NCBI GenBank assembly: GCA_030694975.1
Contig: JAUYTU010000021.1
Span: 1-59,028, forward strand
Length of the DNA stretch: 59,028 nt
From: Erysipelotrichaceae bacterium
Lineage (GTDB): Bacteria > Bacillota_I > Bacilli_A > Erysipelotrichales > Erysipelotrichaceae
Reading direction: 5' to 3'
Shown in pieces: positions 45,713 through 54,774 of the stretch. Under the pieces are notes generated by a model. That model was not told the DNA's origin and did not search any database. It was given only the letters and a program-made list of their open reading frames with translations. Both the position numbers and the translations under genes were made by a program. The stretch's first letter is position 1. The number at the start of each line of letters is the position of its first letter.

Positions 45713-46812
45713 TACCTATGACCTCCCTTGATATATCCGGTTGCGACCATATCGCCACCCACCATCTCACACGCTAACTCATCGATGACAAGCGCATCTT
45801 TCATCAAGTCCACACCATCACCACCGACCACCGACTTCGCAAGTCTGCCGCCAATGATTTTTGGGGCAATGAAGAACATAACTTTATCCACGATGTTCGC
45901 TGATAAAGACGAAGCGATAATCTCACTGCCACCCTCTATGAGTACACTATCAATTCCCATTTCACCCAATTGTTCCATAAGATAATGTAAATCGATTTTC
46001 CCTTCGTGAAGTTTCAGAAGCAAAGTTTTAACACCTTTTTCCTCAATACGCAATCGTAAATCATGATCCACTGAATCCTTCATCACAATCAACGTATTTC
46101 CACAAAACTCATCATTCAGCACACGACTATGCAATGGAATTCGACCATGCGTATCAACGATGATTCGCAACGGCTGAATCACATCCTCATCCAACCGACA
46201 AGTCAGACTCGGATCATCCGCAATCACCGTACCGACACCCACCAGAATCGAACGAAACTGTTTACGCAACTGTTGGACTCTCATCCGCGACTTATCGGAC
46301 GAAATCCACTTGCTATCCAATTTTACCGTAGCAATTTTTCCATCCAAGGTCATCGCGGCTTTCACTAATACAAACGGCTTTTTGTTTGTCACATATTTAT
46401 TAAAAATTTCATTCATCCGAACACTTCGTTGTCCTAACACATCCGTAATCACTTCCACTCCGTGATTACGCAAATATTCAATCCCACGACCGGAAACCAG
46501 CGGATTTGGATCAATGGTAGCCACAACCACTTTCTTAATCCCGGACTTTACAACGGCTTCACAACAGGGCGGCGTTTTGCCATGATGACTGCAAGGCTCG
46601 AGTGTTACATACATTGTCGCATCTTCCAAAGATTCACGGACGCTGTTAAGCGCATGGATCTCCGCATGCCAACCCCCATATTTCTGATGATATCCTGAAC
46701 CGATGATCCGACCGTCCTTAACAATCACCGCTCCAACCAGTGGATTCGGTGATGTATATCCTCTGCCAAGTTCTGCCAGATTTAGAGCAATTTCCATGAA
46801 ATATTCGTGCAT
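45712..46812 (-). CDS. ribD: Bifunctional deaminase/reductase RibD
   Basis: In this 366-residue protein the N-terminal deaminase domain has HAEIHAL and PCSHHGKTPPCC (zinc ligands); the C-terminal reductase domain has KAAMTLDGKIAT and IEGGSEIIAS. It performs the second and third steps from GTP. It is the first gene behind the FMN riboswitch, with AAAGGAGT before the ATG. Confidence 0.97.
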   Translation of the reverse strand: MHEYFMEIALNLAELGRGYTSPNPLVGAVIVKDGRIIGSGYHQKYGGWHAEIHALNSVRESLEDATMYVTLEPCSHHGKTPPCCEAVVKSGIKKVVVATIDPNPLVSGRGIEYLRNHGVEVITDVLGQRSVRMNEIFNKYVTNKKPFVLVKAAMTLDGKIATVKLDSKWISSDKSRMRVQQLRKQFRSILVGVGTVIADDPSLTCRLDEDVIQPLRIIVDTHGRIPLHSRVLNDEFCGNTLIVMKDSVDHDLRLRIEEKGVKTLLLKLHEGKIDLHYLMEQLGEMGIDSVLIEGGSEIIASSLSANIVDKVMFFIAPKIIGGRLAKSVVGGDGVDLMKDALVIDELACEMVGGDMVATGYIKGGHR

Positions 46813-46831
46813 CGAAGACTCCTTTCAAAAC

Positions 46832-46854
46832 AAAAAAACCCAGGAATCCCAGGG
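46832..46854 (-). terminator. Attenuator terminator of the FMN riboswitch
   Basis: On the minus strand CCCTGG-GATT-CCTGGG (46854-46839, with a T-T mismatch) is followed by TTTTTTT (46838-46832), between the aptamer and ribD. Premature termination here when FMN is bound would switch the operon off. Confidence 0.6.
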
Positions 46855-46877
46855 CACGAAAAAACGAAATGAATCGT

Positions 46878-46985
46878 TCAACTTCTTTCATCCAGACTTT
46901 ACTGTCGCCACTGGAATCACACCAGTTCATGCCTCAATAGAGGCTCGCGGGGTATACCGCCGGTAGGGAATCTCACCCTGCCCTG
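46878..46985 (-). promoter_or_regulatory. FMN (RFN) riboswitch
   Basis: Read on the minus strand the region carries the conserved RFN elements in order: AGGGCAGGGTGAGATTCCC, ACCGGCGGT, GAGCCTC/GAGGC arms, GTGATTCCAGTGGCGACAG and GGATGAAAGAAG. It lies in the ribD leader, 3' of a TTGACA-17-TATATT promoter. It binds FMN and lowers expression of the rib operon and the attached HAD gene. Confidence 0.95.
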
Positions 46986-47006
46986 AAGTTTTTTTATTTC
47001 GTAAAC

Positions 47007-47035
47007 AATATAACAATATAATCTTCATATGTCAA
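47007..47035 (-). promoter_or_regulatory. Promoter of the riboflavin operon
   Basis: On the minus strand TTGACA (47035-47030), 17 bp, TATATT (47012-47007), about 20 bp upstream of the RFN element. Confidence 0.75.
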
Positions 47036-47180
47036 TCAATTCTAGATGATATTTGTGGTCAATTCGAATAAATTGATATGCGGACATTATCTTGTCCAAA
47101 TATTGACAAATCAACCTTCAAAAGCTAAAGTAAAATAGTACGTTGAAGCGATTCTATGAAATTCTATAATAAATCGTTCA

Positions 47181-47219
47181 ATTAAGGAATATTTAAGAAA
47201 TATTCATGTCGGACTTAAG
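47181..47219. promoter_or_regulatory. Tandem TTTAAG-type repeat upstream of the ABC exporter, candidate response-regulator site
   Basis: ATTAAG (47181-47186) and TTTAAG (47192-47197) are exactly 11 bp apart, and CTTAAG (47214-47219) lies 22 bp further. The same arrangement occurs at 54693-54732 beside the two-component genes. An 11-bp tandem repeat is typical of OmpR/PhoB-family binding. Confidence 0.5.
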
Positions 47220-47259
47220 GTTAATGTCCTACACTAATCTAGAACAAAGGGAGGAAATT

Positions 47260-48174
47260 ATGAGACTCGAAATTAAGAACATTCACAAAAGTTTCTCGGG
47301 CAAAAAAATCTTACACGATGTCAGCTTTACAGTCACCACCGGCAAAGCGATGGGCTTTCTCGGTCGCAACGGCGCAGGCAAAACTACGACCATCCGCGCC
47401 TTGATGGACGTATTCAAAGCCGATGAAGGACACTTTCTGATTGATGGAAAACCCTTCGACCCCCGCCAATATAACATTGGCTATTTACCTGAAGAGCGCG
47501 GCATGTACGCCAAAGAAAAAATAATCAACCAACTCATCTACTTTGCTCAGTTGCGCGGAATTAAAAAAGCCCAAGCCAAAGCTTCGGCCGAACACTGGCT
47601 GGACCGTTTCGAACTTGGCTACGCCAAAAATAACAAACTCGAAACCTTATCCAAAGGGAACCAACAAAAAGTCCAAATCGCCCAATCACTCATCGGTGAT
47701 CCAGACATTCTGATCTTTGATGAACCGTTCAGCGGACTTGACCCGGTCAACTCCCAAGTGCTCAAAGATGTCATCCGTGAGAAAATCGAAGAAGGCAAAC
47801 TGGTCATCTTCTCCTCCCATCAAATGACCTATGTCGAGGAGTTTTGCGATGAAATCACCCTGATCGAACAAGGTCGGATCATCTTAACCGGAAATCTCGA
47901 TAAAATCAAAAACGATATGGGACAATCAAAAATCCGTTTGAAATCATCCAACATTCAAAACGGCGAACTGAAGGACAAACTGATCAAACTGACCAACTGT
48001 CACGATATTAGTGAAGACAAAAAAAGTCTGATCATTCATTTGCCCGAAAATAACAACTTAAACAATTTTCTCAATCAGTGCTTAAAAGCGGGGATCGAAA
48101 TTGAAATGATATCCCCCTACCGGCCCTCACTGACCGACATATTCATTCAGAAAGTAGGTGAAGAACATGCATAA
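47260..48174 (+). CDS. ABC transporter ATP-binding protein (NatA-like)
   Basis: The ATG at 47260 (AAAGGGAGG upstream) gives 304 residues. Walker A GRNGAGKTT, the signature TLSKGNQQKV, Walker B ILIFDEPFSGLDP and H-loop SSHQM are present, with a C-terminal extension found in the YhaQ/NatA group. It powers the exporter formed with the next gene, which starts inside it. Confidence 0.88.
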   Translation: MRLEIKNIHKSFSGKKILHDVSFTVTTGKAMGFLGRNGAGKTTTIRALMDVFKADEGHFLIDGKPFDPRQYNIGYLPEERGMYAKEKIINQLIYFAQLRGIKKAQAKASAEHWLDRFELGYAKNNKLETLSKGNQQKVQIAQSLIGDPDILIFDEPFSGLDPVNSQVLKDVIREKIEEGKLVIFSSHQMTYVEEFCDEITLIEQGRIILTGNLDKIKNDMGQSKIRLKSSNIQNGELKDKLIKLTNCHDISEDKKSLIIHLPENNNLNNFLNQCLKAGIEIEMISPYRPSLTDIFIQKVGEEHA

Positions 48175-49402
48175 TATTTCCAAAGTGTTCATGTTTGAAC
48201 TCAAAAGCATCCTATCTAAGAAAAGCATGATCATCACCACTGCGATCATCAGTATCGTTTTAGTCATCATTACCACGGTTCCCACGATTATCAGCCTGTT
48301 TGATCAAGGAGAAATTATTCCGATTCCCCAGGATAAAATCTCCATGATGGGTTTTGGATTTGTCATCGAAAACGAAGCTGTCACTATAGATGAACTGAAT
48401 CTGTTTTTCGTGGATGTTGAAATTTTCGAAAGTGAGGCCGACCTTCGCAAAGCGCTGAACAACGAAAAAATCACGCAGGCCTTCATCGTCACCTCGCCCA
48501 CGTCCCTGACCACGATTGTCATCAATCGCGAGTTATACTCCAATGCTTCCTACCCAATTCAAAATGCCTTAACTCAGTTACAAATTCAACGCAATCTGAT
48601 CGAATTAGAGCTTGACCCCCAAAAAGTCAATGAAGCCTACAATGTCAAGATTGCTATTAATGAGGAAGTCATCGGTAAAGATGCCAGCGATAGCTTTATG
48701 ATTGCCTATGTACTCATGTTTGCGGTCTATATGCTCGTCATTATGTATGGAGCGATGGTATCGACGTCTGTTGCCCGCGAAAAAGACAACCGCACGATGG
48801 AATTACTCATTACATCCACCAAGCCAGACGCACTGATCATTGGAAAAGTTTTCGCCAATGGACTGGCCGGTGTCTTACAGTTTGGATTTATCATGCTGGT
48901 CGGCGTCTTGGGTATCGTTATCAACCGCGCCAACTACCCCGCCGAAATCCTGTCAGTCGTGGTCGGAGGATTACGCTGGGATTCCATGCTCGTCTTCCTG
49001 GTCTTCACCTTCTTCGGCTACTTACTCTACTTATTTATCTACGCATCCTTAGGATCACTGGTAAGCAAGATGGAAGATGTCTCATCCTCCGTTGCACCGA
49101 TTACGTTGCTATTTATCGCAGCCTATATCGTCGCAACACTGGGATTACAGATGCCAGAATCTGTGATTGTCAGAATCGGCTCCTATGTTCCCTTTACGGC
49201 CATTCTGGCGATGCCGGTCCGCTACTTCTTAACGGCCGTCAGCTGGCTTGAACTGGGCATCTCACTAACCCTAATGACGTTAACGGCTTGGCTGTTTGCG
49301 CGCATATCCATCGACATCTACCGCTTGGGATCATTAAACTACGGCAACAAAATGTCCTTCATCAAAGCCCTCGGACAGATACGCGAAGACCGCAGAAAAT
49401 AA
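48167..49402 (+). CDS. ABC-2 type permease (NatB/YhaP-like)
   Basis: The ATG at 48167 overlaps the ATPase gene by 8 bp; AGGTG precedes it (411 residues). One N-terminal span, a large external loop (about 50-180) and five to six C-terminal spans give the layout of NatB/YhaP permeases. The motif STSVAREKDNRTMELLITSTKP is characteristic. Probably exports sodium, a peptide or a drug; the substrate is unknown. Confidence 0.82.
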   Translation: MHNISKVFMFELKSILSKKSMIITTAIISIVLVIITTVPTIISLFDQGEIIPIPQDKISMMGFGFVIENEAVTIDELNLFFVDVEIFESEADLRKALNNEKITQAFIVTSPTSLTTIVINRELYSNASYPIQNALTQLQIQRNLIELELDPQKVNEAYNVKIAINEEVIGKDASDSFMIAYVLMFAVYMLVIMYGAMVSTSVAREKDNRTMELLITSTKPDALIIGKVFANGLAGVLQFGFIMLVGVLGIVINRANYPAEILSVVVGGLRWDSMLVFLVFTFFGYLLYLFIYASLGSLVSKMEDVSSSVAPITLLFIAAYIVATLGLQMPESVIVRIGSYVPFTAILAMPVRYFLTAVSWLELGISLTLMTLTAWLFARISIDIYRLGSLNYGNKMSFIKALGQIREDRRK

Positions 49403-49404
49403 AA

Positions 49405-49423
49405 AAGGACACGGTGTGTCCTT
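49405..49423 (+). terminator. Terminator after the ABC genes
   Basis: AAGGACAC (49405-49412) pairs with GTGTCCTT (49416-49423) around GGT. It starts 2 bp after the stop codon; the T-run is weak. Confidence 0.5.
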
Positions 49424-49531
49424 ATATGATTGCGTGTGTGGGGGGGATAGAGCAATCACACTATTATAATATCAGAGAGTTATTCATTTTTCAACAATAA
49501 CTATGCATAAAAGTATCAATGAAATAAAAAA

Positions 49532-49555
49532 TGACACCTTGCGGTGTCACTTTTT
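49532..49555 (+). terminator. Second terminator-like hairpin
   Basis: TGACACC (49532-49538) pairs with GGTGTCA (49543-49549) around TTGC, followed by CTTTTT. It may back up the weaker hairpin 110 bp upstream or end a short RNA. Confidence 0.55.
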
Positions 49556-49946
49556 GGGTACTGTAATCATCCTTGGGGGAAAGATAACTACATCTGTATA
49601 TTATCATGAGTTAAACGATTTATCAAGAGTTAAACACTTTGAAAGTCAAAGAAATATCGTCGTTTTTTTCACAATCCACAGCAAAATTACCATCACTTAA
49701 ACGATTCAACATATTACACATAAATGAAGGTTTATTCATATATTAATTCATATTTTGAGGGTACATTTGACTTTGCGTTTGGTCAACGTGCACAAATGGC
49801 TTGTTTGGCCTACATTTTAATGATGAACGAATGTACAGAACCCTTCTTTTACTTAATTTTTTAATTTTGCATGAATTATTGTGAATACAAATATATCCGT
49901 GAAACTTTGACAAACCGATGTATAATATAGGTATCCGGAGGAACTT
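49556..49946. other. Intergenic region upstream of pepF
   Basis: No gene is seen in 391 bp. TTAAACGATT occurs at about 49611 and 49697 and GAGTTAAAC at about 49608 and 49628. A TATAAT at 49921-49926 is the only clear promoter-like element near pepF. Confidence 0.4.
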
Positions 49947-51755
49947 ATGACAAAGAAAATAATAGCAAGAAGTGAAGTCAATGTCTTAGATACATGGGAT
50001 TTGAACCCATTGTTTCAGAATGACGAAGAGTTTGAGGTCGCGTTAGGCAAGGTCAGTCAAATGGCCGTTGATCTTGAAGATACATACAAAGACCGTCTGG
50101 ACCAACCCGAAACAATCAACGCCTGTCTTGATCAGTTGAAAGTTTTAATGGAAAAAGCGTACCGCGTCGCAACCTATGCTTCACTGTACGTCAGCGAAGA
50201 TCAAACCAACAGCGCCAACGTTCAACGTCAGATGAAAGTGGGCAATGCGATGAGTGTGTTCGGCTCCAAAGTCAGCTTCATCTCCTCACAAATCTCCCAA
50301 GTGGAACCCGAAGTGTTGACTTTGGCCAAAGAGCAAAATGAAGGAAATGCTCATTATCTTGAAGATATCCTGCGCGAAAAACCGTACATGCTCCACCCTG
50401 AGGTAGAACGCATGCTATCCGCTCTTCAACCGGTCTTAAGTTCACCATATCAAATTTATAATCGTGCCAAATTAGCCGATATGAACTTTGGGACATTTAT
50501 GGCCAAAGGTGAAGAACATCCGCTGAGCTTTGTATTATTTGAAAACGAATGGGAATTTGAAACGGATACCGAAACGCGCAGAGCCGCATTTGAGGCCTTT
50601 AGCAAAAAATTAGGCGAGTATCAACATACCATCAGTGCTGCCTATCAGACTCAAGTCCAAAAAGAAAAAATCCTCGCTTCCTTGCGCGGTTTTGAATCAG
50701 TCATCGACAGTTTACTGTTTGAACAAGAAGTCGACCAATGCCTATACAATCGTCAAATCTCTGTCATCATGGAACGACTGGCTCCGCACATGCGTAAATA
50801 TGCCAAATTACTGCAAAGAATCCATAAATTGGACAAGATGACGTTCGCTGATTTGAAACTGACCGTCGATCCGGACTTTGAACCGGAAATTACCATCGAA
50901 CAATCCAAAGAATACATCCTGGAAGGTTTATCCGTTCTGGGAAGTGAATATTCTGAGATGATCAAGCGCGCTTACAATGAACGTTGGATCGACTTTGTCC
51001 AAAACATCGGAAAATCGACCGGAGCTTTCTGCTCATCTCCGTATGGCGTCCATCCGTTCATTTTAATCAGTTGGACCCAACGGATGCGCGAATGCTTCGT
51101 ACTAGCGCATGAACTGGGTCATGCCGGCCATTTCTTTATGGCTCAACAAGCACAAAACGTCCTCAATACCCGCCCATCGCTGTACTTCATTGAAGCCCCA
51201 TCGACCATGAATGAAATGTTGATGGCCAATCACCTAATGAAGACCTCCGAAGATCCCCGATTGAAACGTTGGGTGCTCTCCACCATGATCAGCCGTACCT
51301 ACTATCATAACTTCGTCACTCACCTGCTGGAAGCCGCGTACCAACGTGAGGTCTATCGAATCATCGATCAAGGCGGCTCAGTCGTCGCTTCAACCTTAAG
51401 CAAAATCAAGAAAGAAGTCCTCACGAAATTCTGGGGTGACACCGTCGATATCGTCGAAGGCGCTGAATTGACGTGGATGAGACAACCGCATTATTACATG
51501 GGACTGTATCCCTATACCTATAGCGCCGGATTGACCGTCGCAACAGAAGTCAGCCGTCGACTGTTGGAAGATCCTACAGCCATTGAAGACTGGAAGAATG
51601 TGCTAAGAGCCGGAGGAACAAAAACACCGGTAGAATTGGCTCAGATGGCGAAGGTCGATATCACCACCGATCAACCCCTGCTTAACACCATTGAGCATAT
51701 CGGAAATATGATCGATCAAATCATCGAACTTACCGATCAAATCGAAAAGGCATAA
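49947..51755 (+). CDS. pepF: Oligoendopeptidase F (M3 family)
   Basis: The 602-residue protein has an N-terminal helical PepF domain and a C-terminal M3 peptidase domain with HELGH at 388-392 (zinc ligands, catalytic E389) and FIEAPSTMNEML with E416 as third ligand. It is a cytosolic enzyme that cuts short peptides. GGAGG lies five bases before the ATG. The length is normal for the family. Confidence 0.95.
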   Translation: MTKKIIARSEVNVLDTWDLNPLFQNDEEFEVALGKVSQMAVDLEDTYKDRLDQPETINACLDQLKVLMEKAYRVATYASLYVSEDQTNSANVQRQMKVGNAMSVFGSKVSFISSQISQVEPEVLTLAKEQNEGNAHYLEDILREKPYMLHPEVERMLSALQPVLSSPYQIYNRAKLADMNFGTFMAKGEEHPLSFVLFENEWEFETDTETRRAAFEAFSKKLGEYQHTISAAYQTQVQKEKILASLRGFESVIDSLLFEQEVDQCLYNRQISVIMERLAPHMRKYAKLLQRIHKLDKMTFADLKLTVDPDFEPEITIEQSKEYILEGLSVLGSEYSEMIKRAYNERWIDFVQNIGKSTGAFCSSPYGVHPFILISWTQRMRECFVLAHELGHAGHFFMAQQAQNVLNTRPSLYFIEAPSTMNEMLMANHLMKTSEDPRLKRWVLSTMISRTYYHNFVTHLLEAAYQREVYRIIDQGGSVVASTLSKIKKEVLTKFWGDTVDIVEGAELTWMRQPHYYMGLYPYTYSAGLTVATEVSRRLLEDPTAIEDWKNVLRAGGTKTPVELAQMAKVDITTDQPLLNTIEHIGNMIDQIIELTDQIEKA

Positions 51756-51758
51756 TCG

Positions 51759-51784
51759 AAACGCACCCCAATGAGGTGCGTTTT
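51759..51784. terminator. Terminator between pepF and the TetR gene
   Basis: AAACGCACC (51759-51767) pairs with GGTGCGTTT (51775-51783) around CCAATGA, followed by a further T. It serves the plus-strand pepF. Confidence 0.8.
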
Positions 51785-52383
51785 CAGTTGGAATTCTTGC
51801 TTACAAAGTTTTGGATGTGCTTCATCAGCCACATAGCGACTTCCGCGTTATATTCTCGATATTTGTTCATCAGCATGAATACCGGCCCATAGAAATCCAA
51901 AGCAACCGCCGAGGGATCCGCCACTTTTAACCAACCTTGATTCATCAAATATTTAAACAGTTGCGTCTGGTGCTCGATGGCCGCATCGATAAACAACTTT
52001 CGATACAACTCACCCATCTGCTCCGAATTGAATTGTTCAATCATCAACATCTGACGAAACTTCGACATGTAGTCATCCTCAACATAAAACTTAAATAAGG
52101 ACGTTGTGACCAAGAGCAACTGCTCCATTGCAATACCTTCATAAGGCTTATAATCACCATTTAACGTATCTTGCATACTCAAAGCGACATTACTTTCCAA
52201 CGCACGCTGTTCACACACGCAAACAATCGTATCAAAGATATCCTGCTTGTTCGCAAAGTGATTGTACAACGAACTTTCCTTGATTCCGACCGCCCGCGAA
52301 ATATCACGTACCGATACCAAACCGTATCCACGCGTAGCAAACAGGCAAAGTGCTTTATAAATGATCTTCTCCTTGATTGTCAA
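51784..52383 (-). CDS. TetR/AcrR-family regulator
   Basis: The likely start is a TTG at 52383, eight bases after GGGG (199 residues, LTIKEKIIYKAL...). An upstream in-frame ATG at 52422 lacks a ribosome binding site and adds 13 residues. The HTH is RGYGLVSVRDISRAVGIKESSLYNHFANKQDIF. The rest is a helical ligand domain with no cue to the ligand. Neighbours are pepF (convergent) and the histidine kinase. Confidence 0.8.
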   Translation of the reverse strand: MTIKEKIIYKALCLFATRGYGLVSVRDISRAVGIKESSLYNHFANKQDIFDTIVCVCEQRALESNVALSMQDTLNGDYKPYEGIAMEQLLLVTTSLFKFYVEDDYMSKFRQMLMIEQFNSEQMGELYRKLFIDAAIEHQTQLFKYLMNQGWLKVADPSAVALDFYGPVFMLMNKYREYNAEVAMWLMKHIQNFVSKNSN

Positions 52384-52523
52384 ACGCTCAACCCCTTTCA
52401 CTGCCTGACTCAAGTGTATCATGCCATGGCTTGCTTGATAAGAAATATCCTGAACTCATTCAGAATTGATGATCCAACGCACTCCACTCGGGATGTCCTT
52501 TTTTCGCCATTTTCATAAGAAAT

Positions 52524-52545
52524 AAAAAAAGTCCGCCGTGCGGAC
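52524..52545 (-). terminator. Terminator of the two-component operon
   Basis: On the minus strand GTCCGC and GCGGAC (52545-52531) pair around ACG, followed by TTTTTTT (52530-52524), 5 bp after the kinase stop codon. Confidence 0.85.
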
Positions 52546-52549
52546 CGTA

Positions 52550-53926
52550 TTAAGGTATACGAATTTCAAACATACATCCATGAGGATCGTGATTAACACA
52601 GCGAATGGTTCCGCCATGGGCCTCAACAACTCTTTTCGCAATGGCCAAACCTAAGCCCGAACCACCCGAAGGCGATACAAACCGTTCAAATATACTTTCA
52701 ATCAAGGTCGGGTCAACGCCGATACCATCATCACTGATCAAAATAACCCACTCACTTCCCTCTTGAAACGAATCAACTCGTATGGTCATCGGTGGTTTGT
52801 TGTGATGCATCGCATTGTCCAACAGATTAAAAACGACGCGCTGCAACCAATGAGCATCGATTTTCTTAAGCAAACGACCCTCACTGATCTGTACTTCATA
52901 ATCAAATCCGCCCTGTTCAAACACCCCGATCTGCGAAGCCATCATCTTCCTCAACCACTCAAACACATCGGTTTCTTCACATATCATGCGAAAATCAACG
53001 CTTTGCAAACGCGAAAGATCAAAGAGCTGATCGATCAGTTCTTTGGCCCGAATCCCATGACTTTCAATCATCGATGCATATTCCAAACGTTGCTCATCCG
53101 AAAGATTGACATCTTTCAGAAGATTGGAAAATCCCAGAATCACGGATAATGGATTGCGCAAATCATGGGAAATATCGAGAACCAACTGTTGGCGCTGTTG
53201 CTCGGAGAACGTGAGTTTCTGATGTTTCAAATCAACCTGCTCCGCCATTTGATTAAACAACTGTGCCACATCGGTAAATTCCTTCGAAGCATTCATATCC
53301 ACCCGATGTTTATAATGTCCATCTTTAATCTGCGCCACCGCGGATTTAAGTGTTTTTAACGGACGCACAAACTGATACGACGTAAACTTTGAAAGCAAAA
53401 ATACACTAAGAGTAATCGAAAGGACCAAGGTGATGGTTGCGGCGATAATCGCACTCCATACCGCACTCTGATTCACGGAAACATAGTCAAGATTTCGGAC
53501 AAAACCAAATTCTATGCGCAACGATGTCGGAAATACAACGAGGGTCCAGCCCTGATGAACATCCGAATAAACAATGTTGATACTATAGGGCACACCGGAT
53601 TTTCTTGAATCTGTCAGAAACTTCGTCCAACTCGCCTGATCAAAAGTTGTTAATTTAAAGGGATCAATCCCTTTTAAATGTTCAGGCTCCAATTGATCAT
53701 TAACAAAGTAAACCCCACCGTTAACCGAAGCAATCTCATCCAAAAGTGCAGAATCAAAGTTTCTGTCAACCACCATCTGCGCATTGTATTGATCTTGTAC
53801 CAAATTACCCGTAAGCACATGATTAGCAAAATCGATGACTCCCATAAACAGAACAATCGAAAATATGATTAGCAGAATAACAAAAATATAGTTGATGACC
53901 AATTGGCGAACGACATTGATTTTCAT
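52550..53926 (-). CDS. Sensor histidine kinase
   Basis: The 458-residue protein has two membrane spans (about 10-31 and 158-178) around an extracellular domain of about 125 residues, a HAMP domain (about 185-235), the DHp box ISHDLRNPLSVI with H254, and a HATPase_c domain with N box LLDNAMHHNK and G boxes DDGIGVD and GSGLGLAIAKR. It begins at an ATGA overlap with the response-regulator gene and is its partner. Confidence 0.93.
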   Translation of the reverse strand: MKINVVRQLVINYIFVILLIIFSIVLFMGVIDFANHVLTGNLVQDQYNAQMVVDRNFDSALLDEIASVNGGVYFVNDQLEPEHLKGIDPFKLTTFDQASWTKFLTDSRKSGVPYSINIVYSDVHQGWTLVVFPTSLRIEFGFVRNLDYVSVNQSAVWSAIIAATITLVLSITLSVFLLSKFTSYQFVRPLKTLKSAVAQIKDGHYKHRVDMNASKEFTDVAQLFNQMAEQVDLKHQKLTFSEQQRQQLVLDISHDLRNPLSVILGFSNLLKDVNLSDEQRLEYASMIESHGIRAKELIDQLFDLSRLQSVDFRMICEETDVFEWLRKMMASQIGVFEQGGFDYEVQISEGRLLKKIDAHWLQRVVFNLLDNAMHHNKPPMTIRVDSFQEGSEWVILISDDGIGVDPTLIESIFERFVSPSGGSGLGLAIAKRVVEAHGGTIRCVNHDPHGCMFEIRIP

Positions 53927-54609
53927 GCACCATTCCCCGCCTTTTTAAACCGGTAACCAATCCCAAACACGGTTTGAATATACTCCGGATTGCGCGGCTG
54001 ATCTTCAATCAGTTTACGCAAATGACTGATATGCACCATCACCGTATTATCATCAAAATACGCATCCTGTTGCCAAATCGCTTCATACAGCTGTGCCTTG
54101 GTAAACACATGACCCGGATGTTCCATCAGAAATTTCAACAGTAAATACTCTTTGGTATTCAACTCCAACAACTTGCCATCCAACGTAATCTGACAGCCAT
54201 CCGCATCTAAGGCCAGTTTACCGATCACGATTTGCTTGTTTTGCTTCGTATACACACTTCGACGGCCAATCGCCTCCACCCGCGCCAACAGCTCAGCCAT
54301 CGCAAAGGGCTTTACCAGATAGTCATCCGCCCCCAAACCAAAGCCAAGCACCTTATCCATCTCTTCGCCTCGAGCAGTCAAAAACATAAAAGGAACCATC
54401 GAAAAGGTACGTACCTGACGCAACAGATTTAATCCATCCAACCGCGGCATCATAATATCACAGATCACAAAATCAAAATCTTTTTGTTTTAACTGTTCCA
54501 ATGCCAACAAACCATCCGCCGCACTTACGACCAGATGATTCGCTTTCGTAAGCTCAATTTCCAGTAAATAGCGCAGATCTTGCTCATCATCCACAACCAG
54601 AATATTCAT
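53923..54609 (-). CDS. OmpR-family response regulator
   Basis: In this 228-residue protein the receiver domain has D51 (FVICDIMMPRLDG) as phosphoacceptor, DD at 7-8 and K at about 101 (LVKPF). The C-terminal winged HTH carries ELNTKEYLLLKFLMEHPGHVFTKAQLYEAIW and HISHLRKLIED. The stop overlaps the kinase start (ATGA). It probably binds the TTTAAG tandem repeats at 54693-54709 and 47181-47197. Confidence 0.93.
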   Translation of the reverse strand: MNILVVDDEQDLRYLLEIELTKANHLVVSAADGLLALEQLKQKDFDFVICDIMMPRLDGLNLLRQVRTFSMVPFMFLTARGEEMDKVLGFGLGADDYLVKPFAMAELLARVEAIGRRSVYTKQNKQIVIGKLALDADGCQITLDGKLLELNTKEYLLLKFLMEHPGHVFTKAQLYEAIWQQDAYFDDNTVMVHISHLRKLIEDQPRNPEYIQTVFGIGYRFKKAGNGA

Positions 54610-54692
54610 TCAACCACCCCCGGTTATTCATTGCCCTCATTATAAGTTAACCATACTCACATTTCAACGCAGCCAAGGCCAATTCGCCGATG

Positions 54693-54748
54693 TTTAAGAA
54701 ATATTTAAGAAAATCCCCCCTGACGACTTAAGAATCATGTCATAAGAT
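54693..54748 (+). promoter_or_regulatory. Tandem 11-bp TTTAAG repeat plus promoter upstream of the methyltransferase-like gene
   Basis: TTTAAG at 54693-54698 and 54704-54709 (11 bp apart) with CTTAAG at 54727-54732. A promoter-like CTGACG (54720-54725), 17 bp, TAAGAT (54743-54748) follows. The repeats end 10 bp upstream of this -35, a usual place for OmpR-type activation. Confidence 0.5.
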
Positions 54749-54774
54749 AAGCGAGTACAAAGGAGGAACGCCTC

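Noticed and set aside
49608-49706. Short repeats (GAGTTAAAC, TTAAACGATT) as a CRISPR or iteron array
   Set aside because: Too few, too short and unevenly spaced; no leader or cas genes.
49907-49926. TTGACA and TATAAT in front of pepF taken as one promoter
   Set aside because: The spacing is only 8 bp; the two hexamers cannot work as a pair, and no good partner was found for either.
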